A stretch of DNA of 56,661 nt from Lachnospiraceae bacterium (GTDB lineage: Bacteria > Bacillota > Clostridia > Lachnospirales > Lachnospiraceae), in assembly GCA_900771955.1 (NCBI GenBank), contig CAAGPW010000136.1, positions 1 through 56,661 on the forward strand, written 5' to 3'. The notes beneath the pieces are model-generated. The model was not told where the DNA came from, searched no databases, and was given only the letters and a program-made list of their open reading frames with translations. Made by a program: the position numbers and the translations under genes. This document shows positions 8,889 through 17,194 of the stretch, one piece after another (within the stretch, counting starts at the first letter, position 1; each line of letters begins with the position of its first letter).

Positions 8889-11800
8889 TTATTCTTCATC
8901 ATCAAGAATATCATCTGCGAAATCCATGTCAGCATCATCGTCCACGCTGTCATCCTCACCCTCGATATTCTCAAGTTCTTCGGTCTCTGCATTGAATTCC
9001 TGTTTCTGGAATCCCATCTTTCCGAAAGACTCGCTGTCTTCAAACGCGAAATCCTTATCTCCGGAAATGATCGCGTTCAGATCCGTATTCCCGTACTCGC
9101 TGGTCTCCATGAGTTCTACTTCCTCACGGTTTTCATCCAGAACTCTTACATCCAGTCCAAGAGACTGAAGTTCTTTTAAGAGAACCTTGAAGGATTCCGG
9201 AATACCCGGCTCCGGAATATTATCGCCCTTGATGATCGCTTCGTAAGTCTTCACACGACCGATCACATCATCGGACTTCACAGTCAGGATTTCCTGTAGT
9301 GTATAAGACGCACCGTATGCTTCCAGTGCCCAAACTTCCATTTCTCCGAAACGCTGTCCACCGAACTGTGCTTTACCACCGAGCGGCTGCTGCGTTACAA
9401 GGGAGTAAGGACCGGTAGAACGTGCATGGATCTTATCGTCTACCAGATGGTGGAGTTTTAAGTAATGCATGTGACCGATAGTAACCGGTCCGTCGAAGAA
9501 CTCTCCGGTTCTTCCGTCACGAAGCTGTACCTTTCCGTCTCTGGAGATCGGCACGCCCTTCCACAGCGCACGGTGTGCTCTGTTGTCAGACAGATACTGC
9601 ATTACATCCGGGCGAAGCGTATCTTTGTATTTTGCTTCAAATTCTTCCCATGTTGTATTTACATAATCATTGGCAAGTTCCAATGTATCCTGAATATCAA
9701 TTTCCTTTGCACCGTCAAATACAGGTGTTTCAATATTAAATCCAAGTACCTTGGCCGCAAGACTCAAGTGGATCTCAAGCACCTGCCCGATATTCATACG
9801 GGATGGTACGCCGAGCGGATTTAATACGATGTCCAGCGGACGTCCGTTCGGTAAGAACGGCATATCTTCTACCGGAAGCACACGGGAAACGACACCCTTG
9901 TTACCATGACGGCCGGCCATTTTATCGCCGACAGAGATCTTTCTCTTCTGCGCAATGTAAATGCGGACAGCCTGATTTACGCCAGGAGCAAGCTCATCAC
10001 CGTTTTCTCTGGTAAATACCTTCGCCTCTACGACAATACCGTATTCACCGTGTGGTACTTTTAAGGACGTATCTCTGACTTCTCTTGCCTTTTCACCGAA
10101 AATGGCACGAAGCAGCCTCTCCTCAGCAGTCAGTTCTGTCTCTCCCTTCGGAGTTACTTTGCCGACCAGGATATCACCGGCGCGTACCTCTGCACCGATG
10201 CGGATGATTCCTCTCTCATCAAGATCTTTCAATGCGTCATCACCGACACCCGGAACATCTCTTGTGATCTCTTCCGGTCCGAGCTTGGTATCACGTGCTT
10301 CTGCCTCATATTCTTCAATATGAACCGATGTATATACGTCATCCTGCACCAGTCTTTCACTGAGCAGTACGGCATCCTCGTAGTTGTAACCTTCCCATGT
10401 CATGAAACCGATGAGCGGGTTCTTTCCGAGTGCCAGTTCTCCGCCGTGTGTGGACGGGCCGTCCGCGATCACTTCACCCTCTTCTACATGGTCACCCTTA
10501 AATACGATTGGGCGCTGGTTGTAGCAGTTGGACTGGTTGCTTCGCATAAACTTGGTCAGCGGATATACAGATGTTGTTCCATCATCATTTTTTACTGTGA
10601 TCTCGTTGGAAACGGATTTTTCTACTGTTCCGGCTTTCTTTGCAACTACGCAGACACCGGAGTCAACAGCAGCCTTTGTTTCCATACCTGTTCCAACAAC
10701 CGGAGCCTCTGTGGTAAGAAGCGGCACCGCCTGACGCTGCATGTTGGAACCCATCAGGGCACGGTTTGCATCGTCGTTCTGCAGGAACGGAATCAGTGCA
10801 GTAGCTACCGAGAACACCATCTTCGGAGATACATCCATGTAATCAAACATGGTCTTATCATATTCCTGTGTCTCATCCAGGTAACGTCCGGAAACGGAAT
10901 TTCTTACGAAATGTCCCTCTTCATCCAGCTTTTCGTTTGCCTGTGCTACATGGTAATTATCTTCCTCATCCGCAGTCATATAGACAACTTCGTCTGTGAC
11001 ACGCGGATTCTTCGGATCTGTCTTGTCAATCTTACGATATGGAGCCTCAATAAAACCATACTCGTTGATTCTTGCATAGCAGGCCAGCGAGTTGATCAGA
11101 CCGATGTTCGGGCCTTCAGGGGTCTCAATCGGGCACATTCTTCCGTAATGGGAGTAGTGTACGTCTCGGACCTCGAATCCGGCACGGTCTCTGGAAAGAC
11201 CACCCGGTCCAAGTGCAGACAGACGTCTCTTGTGTGTCAGCTCACCCAGCGGGTTGTTCTGATCCATGAACTGGGACAGCTGGGAAGACCCGAAGAATTC
11301 CTTTACCGCTGCGGTAACCGGTTTGATATTGATCAGACTCTGCGGAGAAATCCCTTCAAGATCCTGTGTTGTCATTCTTTCGCGGACAACTCTCTCCATA
11401 CGGGACAGACCAATACGGTACTGATTCTGAAGCAGTTCTCCGACCGCACGGATACGGCGGTTGCCCAGATGGTCGATATCATCGTCGCTTCCAATGCTCC
11501 ACTCAAGGTGCATATTATAGTTAATGGATGCAAAAATGTCATCCTTTGTGATATGCTTCGGGATCAGGTCATGGATATTCTTGCGGATAGCTTCTTTGAG
11601 ATCCTCAAAATTATCGTTTTCATCCATGAGCTGTTTTAAAATCGGATAGTACACAAGTTCCGTCACACCGATCTCACGCGGATTGGTAAGCTCCGGAACC
11701 CACGTACGGATATCTACCATCATGGAAGAAAGAACCTTGACATTACGCTCCTCTTCCTGTACCCACACGTACGGTACTGCCGCATTCTGGATCGTCTCCG

Positions 11801-12776
11801 CAAGCGCTCTGGTAACCTCCGTGCCTTTTTCTGCAAGGATCTCACCAGTGGTTGTGTCCACAACATCTTCTGCAAGCACATGTCCATTGATACGGTTCTT
11901 AAAATGCAGCTTTTTGTTAAATTTATAACGGCCTACCTTGGCCAGATCATAACGTCTCGGGTCAAAGAACATTGCCGTAATCAGGCTTTCTGCACTTTCC
12001 ACGGTAAGCGGTTCACCCGGACGGATTTTTTTGTATAACTCTAAAAGACCGTTTTCATAGCTTCCCTGCGGCTCTTTCTCCGTAATACACGGGTCCTTGC
12101 CGAAGCTGGCAACGATCTTTGGTTCTTCGCCAAACAGATCAATGATCTGCTGGTTTGTTCCGACGCCAAGTGCACGGATAAGCACTGTGATCGGAACCTT
12201 TCTTGTTCTGTCTACACGAACATAAAAAACGTCATTGGAGTCAGTCTCATATTCCAGCCATGCACCACGGTTCGGAATAACAGTGCATGCATAGAGCTTC
12301 TTACCTACTTTATCATGAGAAATAGCGTAGTAGATACCCGGAGAACGAACCAGCTGGCTGACAATAACACGTTCTGCGCCGTTGATTACGAAAGTACCGG
12401 TCTCAGTCATAAGCGGCAAATCGCCCATGAAGATCTCATGTTCGTTGATCTCATCATTCTCTTTATTGTGCAAACGAACCTTCACCTTCAAAGGTGCTGC
12501 ATAAGTGGCATCTCTCTGCTTGCATTCCGGAATAGAGTATTTTACATCGTCCTCGCACAAAGTAAAATCTACGAACTCCAGACTCAAATGACCACTGTAA
12601 TCAGCGATCGGGGAAATGTCCGCAAACACTTCTTTTAATCCCTCGTCCAGGAACCACTGATACGAATCTTTCTGTACCTCAATCAGATTCGGCATTTGCA
12701 GCACTTCTTTTTGTCTTGAGTAACTCATACGTAAACCTTTTCCAGCCTTGACCGGACGTATTCTGTTTTTCTCCAT
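8889..12776 (-). CDS. rpoB: RNA polymerase beta subunit
   Basis: This is the second catalytic subunit of RNA polymerase. The 1295-residue product is a normal Firmicutes-type RpoB. The rifampicin-binding stretch GSSQLSQFMDQNNPLGELTH, then KRRLSALGPGGL, keeps the wild-type residues equivalent to E. coli D516, H526 and S531, so it predicts sensitivity at those sites. ETPEGPNIGLI and the DKMAGRHGNKG loop are present. The C-terminus ends in a roughly 40-residue tract dominated by acidic residues. ATG at 12776 has an AGAGGTG ribosome-binding site. It is the first gene of the rpoBC unit. Confidence 0.98.
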   Translation of the reverse strand: MEKNRIRPVKAGKGLRMSYSRQKEVLQMPNLIEVQKDSYQWFLDEGLKEVFADISPIADYSGHLSLEFVDFTLCEDDVKYSIPECKQRDATYAAPLKVKVRLHNKENDEINEHEIFMGDLPLMTETGTFVINGAERVIVSQLVRSPGIYYAISHDKVGKKLYACTVIPNRGAWLEYETDSNDVFYVRVDRTRKVPITVLIRALGVGTNQQIIDLFGEEPKIVASFGKDPCITEKEPQGSYENGLLELYKKIRPGEPLTVESAESLITAMFFDPRRYDLAKVGRYKFNKKLHFKNRINGHVLAEDVVDTTTGEILAEKGTEVTRALAETIQNAAVPYVWVQEEERNVKVLSSMMVDIRTWVPELTNPREIGVTELVYYPILKQLMDENDNFEDLKEAIRKNIHDLIPKHITKDDIFASINYNMHLEWSIGSDDDIDHLGNRRIRAVGELLQNQYRIGLSRMERVVRERMTTQDLEGISPQSLINIKPVTAAVKEFFGSSQLSQFMDQNNPLGELTHKRRLSALGPGGLSRDRAGFEVRDVHYSHYGRMCPIETPEGPNIGLINSLACYARINEYGFIEAPYRKIDKTDPKNPRVTDEVVYMTADEEDNYHVAQANEKLDEEGHFVRNSVSGRYLDETQEYDKTMFDYMDVSPKMVFSVATALIPFLQNDDANRALMGSNMQRQAVPLLTTEAPVVGTGMETKAAVDSGVCVVAKKAGTVEKSVSNEITVKNDDGTTSVYPLTKFMRSNQSNCYNQRPIVFKGDHVEEGEVIADGPSTHGGELALGKNPLIGFMTWEGYNYEDAVLLSERLVQDDVYTSVHIEEYEAEARDTKLGPEEITRDVPGVGDDALKDLDERGIIRIGAEVRAGDILVGKVTPKGETELTAEERLLRAIFGEKAREVRDTSLKVPHGEYGIVVEAKVFTRENGDELAPGVNQAVRIYIAQKRKISVGDKMAGRHGNKGVVSRVLPVEDMPFLPNGRPLDIVLNPLGVPSRMNIGQVLEIHLSLAAKVLGFNIETPVFDGAKEIDIQDTLELANDYVNTTWEEFEAKYKDTLRPDVMQYLSDNRAHRALWKGVPISRDGKVQLRDGRTGEFFDGPVTIGHMHYLKLHHLVDDKIHARSTGPYSLVTQQPLGGKAQFGGQRFGEMEVWALEAYGASYTLQEILTVKSDDVIGRVKTYEAIIKGDNIPEPGIPESFKVLLKELQSLGLDVRVLDENREEVELMETSEYGNTDLNAIISGDKDFAFEDSESFGKMGFQKQEFNAETEELENIEGEDDSVDDDADMDFADDILDDEE

Positions 12777-12906
12777 TTTGACGTTTCACCTCTCGTTTTT
12801 TTATTTAAAAATCTACCTTTTCTACTACATAAGGTGTATCTTTCACTTGCTTTCCACTATTTTGGTAACACAAATAAGCCTACATCTCCACAATAGTGCA
12901 ACGTAT

Positions 12907-12936
12907 ATGATAGCACAAACGTCAAGTATAAGTCAA
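12907..12936 (-). promoter_or_regulatory. Probable SigA promoter of rpoBC
   Basis: TTGACT (12936-12931), 18 bp, TATCAT (12912-12907) on the minus strand, giving a leader of roughly 125 nt before rpoB. With terminators upstream, this makes rpoBC independent of rplJL. The rest of the 249-nt gap holds nothing else recognisable. Confidence 0.68.
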
Positions 12937-13025
12937 GCTATATTCAACTTTTTTCATGTTTCTCCCGAAAATCGTGCATACTAATCTGTTTCTTCTATAT
13001 AAAGCACTTCATTTCACGCGCTTTT

Positions 13026-13332
13026 TCACCCGGTAATTGCAATGCTTTTCAGTATAGGATAAAACCAGATATATAATACGATGCCAAATATCAAAGTCAC
13101 AACCGAGAGCACAATCCCGGCTACGCATATCCCCGCTGCCTTTCTTCTTTTATCCCGACCACTCCAAAGCCAATTCCTATGACCGACAAAACAGCGGCAA
13201 GCCAGCCAAAAGCACCGCAGGTACATAGCCCGACCAGAAATGAAGCGCCCCCAAATATTAATGATACTGTACCCATTTTCCTCCACAACTCGCAATCTTT
13301 TTTTCACCTTTTGTATTCTGTCCATCTGTCAT
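13026..13332 (-). pseudogene. Small two-helix membrane protein (DUF4190-like), broken by two apparent single-base deletions
   Basis: No single frame gives a sensible protein, but three frames read in succession do. From ATG 13332-13330: MTDGQNTKGEKKIASCGGK. Then, shifting frame in the A-run of GGAGGAAAATGGG (about 13275-13285): GTVSLIFGGASFLVG up to GFGVVGIKEE. Then, shifting again in the A-rich GATAAAAGAAGAAAGG (about 13140-13155): KAAGICVAGIVLSVV to the end. Adding one A at each run restores a roughly 100-residue protein with two glycine-rich hydrophobic segments joined by a charged KEEK loop, the architecture of DUF4190-type proteins. Both changes are single-base losses in A homopolymers, so sequencing error is as likely as true decay. 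Role unknown. It lies between rplL and rpoB. Confidence 0.7.
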
Positions 13333-13346
13333 GCAGCGCATAATGC

Positions 13347-13380
13347 AAAAAGGACGGGAACCTTCCTCGCTCCCGCCCTT
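13347..13380 (-). terminator. Intrinsic terminator between the two small membrane-protein loci
   Basis: On the minus strand GGGCGGGA (13378-13371) pairs with TCCCGTCC (13359-13352), with one G-U pair, and a T-run follows (13351-13347). It ends the transcript of the 13399-13803 gene. Confidence 0.75.
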
Positions 13381-13398
13381 TCATCTGCACTGTTTCGT

Positions 13399-13803
13399 TT
13401 ATTTCAGGTAATCCCAGTCATTCTTCGCGAACAAATAAGTGATCAGCGGGCAAAGTACCATGCTGATAATTGCGCGTACCACATTCGCCGCTGTCAGACT
13501 TCCTGTCACGCCATATGTAATCATGTTTACAACGAACCCGATTCCTGCCGCTGCGCAGATCAGGTAGAATCCCATTTTCTTTGATTTGAAAAGAAGCATT
13601 GCAAGTCCTGCGATCAAGACGATCTCAAGGATAAGACTTACCACGCAAAGAACGGTGTAAATCGCTCCAAGTCCAAGGACGCTTCCAAGTGCTGCAGATC
13701 CAGCAACGCCTGCCACCATAACCAGTGCCGAAACAATATTGATCACAAAAATGATCCACAGCCAAACTTTTAATCCAGTGCTTAAAGTTCTGTTTTCTTC
13801 CAT
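13399..13803 (-). CDS. Hypothetical membrane protein with four predicted helices
   Basis: 134 residues from ATG 13803, which has GGAG at 6-nt spacing; an in-frame ATG at 13818 lies upstream of that site and is rejected. Four hydrophobic stretches are seen: residues about 11-37 (VWLWIIFVINIVSALVMV), 45-70, 78-96 and 105-124. The C-terminus is YLFAKNDWDYLK, a short cytoplasmic-type tail. No catalytic motif is visible and I do not recognise a named family with confidence. It has its own putative extended -10 promoter and a terminator after it, so it is an independent unit inserted in the rplL-rpoB junction. Function unknown. Confidence 0.75.
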   Translation of the reverse strand: MEENRTLSTGLKVWLWIIFVINIVSALVMVAGVAGSAALGSVLGLGAIYTVLCVVSLILEIVLIAGLAMLLFKSKKMGFYLICAAAGIGFVVNMITYGVTGSLTAANVVRAIISMVLCPLITYLFAKNDWDYLK

Positions 13804-13854
13804 TTTTTTCTCCTTCATAACTCATACTCTTATTTTTTGTTGCGCAACGAGATT

Positions 13855-13863
13855 ATTATATCA
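13855..13863 (-). promoter_or_regulatory. Extended -10 promoter for the four-helix membrane protein
   Basis: TGATATAAT on the minus strand is a TGN-TATAAT extended -10, about 52 nt before the start codon. No good -35 is seen. A GTTGCGCAAC palindrome lies in the leader near 13840. Confidence 0.5.
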
Positions 13864-13927
13864 TACCTTTTATCAGTTTCCTAGTTTTTTCTATATTTTT
13901 TAAAATCAGGAATTCTATACAAGCAGT

Positions 13928-13998
13928 GCCGCGCATGTTCTCACGCACCACAAGCAGTGCTCACTCGAAGCTTACGCTTCTCGTGCGCGGGCTGGCAC
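13928..13998. repeat. 71-bp direct repeat, copy 1
   Basis: Runs from GCCGCGCATGTT to GGGCTGGCAC and is 68/71 identical to the copy at 14030-14100. All three differences are transitions. Each copy holds a small dyad, GAAGC-loop-GCTTC, and one difference falls in that loop. Open reading frames across the repeat are judged spurious. Probably a dispersed intergenic repeat of this lineage; its copy number cannot be seen here. Confidence 0.85.
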
Positions 13999-14029
13999 TT
14001 TTCTCTCGCGGACTGCAAATAAAAGAAGA

Positions 14030-14100
14030 GCCGTGCATGTTCTCACGCACCACAAGCAGTGCTCACTCGAAGCTTGCGCTTCTCGTGCGCGGGCTGGCGC
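14030..14100. repeat. 71-bp direct repeat, copy 2
   Basis: Second copy, running from GCCGTGCATGTT to GGGCTGGCGC, offset from copy 1 by 102 bp. It abuts the rplL terminator hairpin. Confidence 0.85.
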
Positions 14101-14105
14101 CCTAT

Positions 14106-14166
14106 GACAGGAAGCAGAAAAGCCCGGTCGGAAATAAATTTCCACCGGGCTTTTCTGCTTCCTGTC
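14106..14166 (-). terminator. Very strong terminator hairpin after rplL
   Basis: A perfect 23-bp stem (14106-14128 with 14144-14166) encloses a loop that is itself a GGAAAT/ATTTCC dyad. The core is AAAAGCCCGGT/ACCGGGCTTTT, giving a U-run in either direction. It ends the rplJL transcript 22 nt beyond the rplL stop. Confidence 0.9.
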
Positions 14167-14188
14167 ACACTGCTTGTAGCTTTCGCGA

Positions 14189-14566
14189 CTATTTTAAGGT
14201 TACTTTTGCACCTTCTGCTTCTAATTTAGCTTTGATGTCATCAGCTGTTGCTTTGTCAGCTGCTTCCTTAACGATCTTCGGAGCACCATCAACTAAGTCT
14301 TTTGCTTCTTTTAAGCCTAAGCCAGTTGCTTCACGAACAACTTTGATAACCTTAACCTTGTTCGGGCCAACTTCTGTTAACTCTACGTCGAACTCAGTCT
14401 TCTCTTCGCCTGCTGCTGCGCCGTCTCCGCCTGCTGCTGCAACTACTACACCTGCTGCTGCAGATACGCCGAACTCTTCTTCACATGCTTTTACTAAATC
14501 ATTTAACTCTAATACAGATAATTCTTTGATTGCTGCAATAAATTCTTCTGTTGTCATCTTTGCCAT
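14189..14566 (-). CDS. rplL: 50S ribosomal protein L7/L12
   Basis: L7/L12 is the stalk protein that recruits translation factors. The 125-residue product has the N-terminal dimerisation domain (MTTEEFIAAIKELSVLEL), an Ala/Gly-rich hinge near residues 38-54, and the C-terminal factor-binding domain with VKVIKVVREATGLGLKEAKDLV. ATG at 14566 follows GGAGGG at 8 nt. It is 46 nt downstream of rplJ, and a strong terminator follows. Confidence 0.98.
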   Translation of the reverse strand: MAKMTTEEFIAAIKELSVLELNDLVKACEEEFGVSAAAGVVVAAAGGDGAAAGEEKTEFDVELTEVGPNKVKVIKVVREATGLGLKEAKDLVDGAPKIVKEAADKATADDIKAKLEAEGAKVTLK

Positions 14567-14612
14567 TTTAATTTCCCTCCATTTTATGGTTTTTCGTTTT
14601 TAAATTTCCAGC

Positions 14613-15170
14613 TTATTCAGCCGGTGTCTCTGCTGCTTCTACCGGAGCAGCCTCCTCTGCAGGAGCTTCTGCTGCTGCTTCACCTGCGCCGCCTTTTTCT
14701 GCGATCTGGTTAAGCACACGAGCAAAGTTGGTAATCGGAGACTGAATGCTTCCAAGGAATTTGGAGAGCAGTTCTTCTCTTGACGGTACAGCTGCGATTG
14801 CCTTCATGCCATTTTCGTCATAGAAAGTTCCCTCTACAACACCTGCTTTGATTTCAAGTGCCGGAGCTGTCTTTGCGAATTTTGCCAGGATTCTTGCCGG
14901 AGCTGTTGCATCTGTTGTAGAGATTGCAAAAGCATTCGGTCCTTCCAGGCAGTCTGAAAGGCTTTCAAATTCTGTACCTTTGATTGCGAAGTTTACCAGA
15001 GTGTTTTTGTATACTTTGTAAACAACACCTGCTTCTCTTAACTGCTTACGTAACTCAGTATCTTCCGCAACGGTAAGTCCAAGGTAATTTACAACTACTA
15101 CGGACTGTGCGTCTTTGATGTTTTCAGAAATTTCCTGCACGATTGGTTGTTTAAGTTCTACTTTTGCCAC
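14613..15170 (-). CDS. rplJ: 50S ribosomal protein L10
   Basis: L10 anchors L7/L12 dimers to 23S rRNA and represses its own operon through a leader RNA. The 185-residue product starts with GTG at 15170 (GGAGG about 10 nt upstream) as MAKVELKQPIVQEI. It carries the usual L10 fold, plus a C-terminal extension of about 28 residues rich in Ala, Glu and Pro. The extension is longer than in E. coli L10 and is probably disordered. Regulation by an L10 leader with an attenuator is visible upstream. Confidence 0.97.
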   Translation of the reverse strand: MAKVELKQPIVQEISENIKDAQSVVVVNYLGLTVAEDTELRKQLREAGVVYKVYKNTLVNFAIKGTEFESLSDCLEGPNAFAISTTDATAPARILAKFAKTAPALEIKAGVVEGTFYDENGMKAIAAVPSREELLSKFLGSIQSPITNFARVLNQIAEKGGAGEAAAEAPAEEAAPVEAAETPAE

Positions 15171-15250
15171 GAATCGTACACCTCCTTCTTTTATTTTTTA
15201 TTGCACTTTGAGGAAGTCTGGCGAAGCGAAATAGTTCCCCATCGCCACGA

Positions 15251-15284
15251 TAAAAAAATCCTCTCTGTGGAAGACAGAGAGGAT
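15251..15284 (-). terminator. Attenuator hairpin in the L10 leader
   Basis: Minus-strand ATCCTCTCTGT (15284-15274) pairs with ACAGAGAGGAT (15268-15258) around a 5-nt loop, followed by seven Ts (15257-15251). It lies between the L10-binding leader and rplJ, where premature termination would lower L10-L7/L12 synthesis. Confidence 0.88.
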
Positions 15285-15370
15285 GAATCATTCATATAGA
15301 TAATAATCTACATTTCCTCGGCAGGCACTTACGTTTACGCCTTACGGCACCTACTGTCTTCGGCAACATG
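15285..15370 (-). promoter_or_regulatory. Ribosomal protein L10 leader RNA
   Basis: The minus-strand transcript contains GAAGACAGTAGGTGCCGUAAGGC-like sequence, then GTGCCTGCCGAGG, the conserved halves of the L10 leader (kink-turn region that mimics the L10 site on 23S rRNA). It sits directly after the rplJ promoter and before a terminator. Free L10 binding is expected to favour termination. Confidence 0.88.
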
Positions 15371-15377
15371 CTTTGCT

Positions 15378-15406
15378 ATTATAGCATTAAATTTTATTGA
15401 TGTCAA
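15378..15406 (-). promoter_or_regulatory. Consensus SigA promoter of rplJL
   Basis: TTGACA (15406-15401), 17 bp, TATAAT (15383-15378): a perfect match. Its -35 lies 7 bp after the rplA stop codon, so rplJL is transcribed separately from rplKA. Confidence 0.93.
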
Positions 15407-15413
15407 CCAGCAA

Positions 15414-16106
15414 TTAAGCCAACTTTGTCACATTGACCTTTACACCAGGTCCCATGGTCGGAGCGATAGATACGCTTCTTAAATACTGACCTTTTAATGT
15501 GGAAGGTTTTGCCTTGTTGATTGCACTGATCAGAGTCTGGAAGTTGTCTGTTAACTGTTCTTCAGTAAAGGATGCTTTTCCAATTGGCACATGGATAATG
15601 TTTGCTTTGTCCAATCTGTACTCAATCTTACCAGCTTTGATGTCGTTAATTGCTTTTGTCACATCCATGGTAACTGTTCCGGCTTTCGGGTTCGGCATTA
15701 AGCCCTTAGGTCCAAGGACACGTCCGAGACGTCCAACAACACCCATCATATCAGGAGTAGCAACAACTACGTCGAAATCCAACCATCCTTCATTCTGGAT
15801 CTTCGGGATCAGTTCTTCGCCGCCAACGTAATCTGCGCCTGCTGCCTGAGCCTCATCAACTTTGGTTCCCTTTGCAAAAACCAAAACCTTAACTGTCTTA
15901 CCTGTTCCGTGTGGTAAAACAACAGCTCCACGAATCTGCTGCTCTGCATGACGTCCATCACAACCGGTTCTGATATGAACTTCGATTGTCTCGTCAAATT
16001 TAGCTACTGCTGCCTTCTTTGCAAGGCTGATAGCTTCTTCGGTATCATATAAAGTTGCACGGTCAATTGCCTTTGCAGCTTCAAGATATTTTTTTCCTCT
16101 TTTCAT
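15414..16106 (-). CDS. rplA: 50S ribosomal protein L1
   Basis: L1 forms the mobile stalk at the ribosomal E site and is commonly an mRNA repressor of its own operon. The 230-residue product is full length with MKRGKKYLEAAKAIDR at the start, PNPKAGTVTMDV and GKIEYRLDKANIIHVPIGK. ATG at 16106 has AGGAGG upstream. It follows rplK after 105 nt that include a small GC-rich hairpin. Confidence 0.98.
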   Translation of the reverse strand: MKRGKKYLEAAKAIDRATLYDTEEAISLAKKAAVAKFDETIEVHIRTGCDGRHAEQQIRGAVVLPHGTGKTVKVLVFAKGTKVDEAQAAGADYVGGEELIPKIQNEGWLDFDVVVATPDMMGVVGRLGRVLGPKGLMPNPKAGTVTMDVTKAINDIKAGKIEYRLDKANIIHVPIGKASFTEEQLTDNFQTLISAINKAKPSTLKGQYLRSVSIAPTMGPGVKVNVTKLA

Positions 16107-16132
16107 TTACAATTACCTCCTGTGGTAGTATC

Positions 16133-16148
16133 GGGAGAGGTCCCTCCC
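16133..16148 (-). promoter_or_regulatory. GC-rich hairpin just upstream of rplA
   Basis: GGGAG...CTCCC arms (16133-16137 with 16144-16148) lie in the rplK-rplA gap close to the rplA Shine-Dalgarno. It could affect rplA translation or be an L1 target, but the match to known L1 sites was not established. Confidence 0.35.
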
Positions 16149-16211
16149 ACTGTTTTTCGATTGCTTTTTCGTCCAATAATTAAGGAAGTTCTTTTTCCAA
16201 GTGCTTCCGTT

Positions 16212-16637
16212 TTACTGTTCTACTTCTACGCCCATACTTCTTGCAGTTCCTGCGATCATGCTCATAGCTGCTTCTAAGGATGCTGCATTTAAGTCCGGCA
16301 TTTTTGTCTCAGCGATTTCTTTTAATTTGTCTTTGGAAAGCGTTGCAACTTTTGTCTTGTTCGGAGTTGCAGATGCAGTCTTAAGATTGCATGCTTTCTT
16401 GATCAGAACTGCTGCAGGCGGAGTCTTTGTGATGAAGCTGAAGCTTCTGTCTGCATATACAGTAATGACTACAGGTACGACTGTGTCGCCCATGTCTGCT
16501 GTCTTGGCGTTGAACTGCTTCGTGAATTCAACGATGTTTACACCATGCTGTCCTAAAGCCGGTCCAACAGGTGGTGCTGGTGTAGCTTTTCCGGCAGCGA
16601 TCTGTAATTTGATATATCCTTCTACTTTCTTTGCCAT
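16212..16637 (-). CDS. rplK: 50S ribosomal protein L11
   Basis: L11 binds the GTPase-associated centre of 23S rRNA with L10 and is needed for RelA-type stringent signalling. The 141-residue product is family length. It has GYIKLQIAAGKATPAPPVGPALGQHGVNI at the N-terminus with the proline-rich helix that contacts thiostrepton, and the C-terminal RNA-binding domain. The gene starts 26 nt after nusG ends, with AAAGGAGG upstream. Confidence 0.98.
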   Translation of the reverse strand: MAKKVEGYIKLQIAAGKATPAPPVGPALGQHGVNIVEFTKQFNAKTADMGDTVVPVVITVYADRSFSFITKTPPAAVLIKKACNLKTASATPNKTKVATLSKDKLKEIAETKMPDLNAASLEAAMSMIAGTARSMGVEVEQ

Positions 16638-16662
16638 TTGAGGTTGCCTCCTTTTAAACTGT

Positions 16663-17178
16663 TTACATCTTCTTTACTTCTGCGAAACTTATTTCTACCG
16701 GCGTTTCGCGGCCGAATAAGTCAACGTTAATGGTAACGATCTGTTTTCCGTGATTGATTGTCTGAATCGCGCCGACCGTGTCCTTCCACACACCGCCGGT
16801 AACAACAACCGTGTCACCTTCTTCAAAATCAACTACCACATTGTCTGATTTGATTCCCAGCGTATTCATCTCAGCATCGGTAAGCGGTACCGGCTTGGAT
16901 CCCGGACCAACAAATCCGGTCACTCCTCTGGTATTTCTGACCACATACCATGTGTCGTCATTCATAACCATGTTGATCAGTACGTAGCCCGGGAACATTT
17001 TCTTCTGAACCTGCTTTTTCGCACCATTCTTCAGTTCAACAACGTCCTGCATTGGAACACGGACCTCTAAAATCTGATCCTCCAGATGTCTGTTTTCAAT
17101 TGTCTTATCAATGTTCGCTTTTACCTTATTCTCATATCCTGAATAAGTATGCGCCACATACCAGTGTGCCTCTGCCAT
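16663..17178 (-). CDS. nusG: Transcription elongation/termination factor NusG
   Basis: NusG binds the RNA polymerase clamp and links transcription to translation or Rho. The 171-residue product has the NGN domain (WYVAHTYSGYENKVKANI, GYVLINMVMNDDTWYVVRNTRGVTGFVG) at about residues 6-105 and a C-terminal KOW domain (DTVVVTGGVWKDTVGAIQTI). It lies between secE and rplK in the usual order, 16 nt after secE. Confidence 0.98.
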   Translation of the reverse strand: MAEAHWYVAHTYSGYENKVKANIDKTIENRHLEDQILEVRVPMQDVVELKNGAKKQVQKKMFPGYVLINMVMNDDTWYVVRNTRGVTGFVGPGSKPVPLTDAEMNTLGIKSDNVVVDFEEGDTVVVTGGVWKDTVGAIQTINHGKQIVTINVDLFGRETPVEISFAEVKKM

Positions 17179-17194
17179 AAATAACCTCTGCCTC

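Noticed and set aside
10320..11639. Long plus-strand open frame (439 codons) opposite rpoB
   Set aside because: Antisense shadow of a conserved gene; cysteine- and phenylalanine-rich with no recognisable domain.
13926..14603. Plus-strand open frame of 225 codons across the rplL region
   Set aside because: It is made of the two 71-bp repeats, the terminator hairpin and the antisense of rplL; no ribosome-binding site and no homology. The minus-strand rplL is certain.
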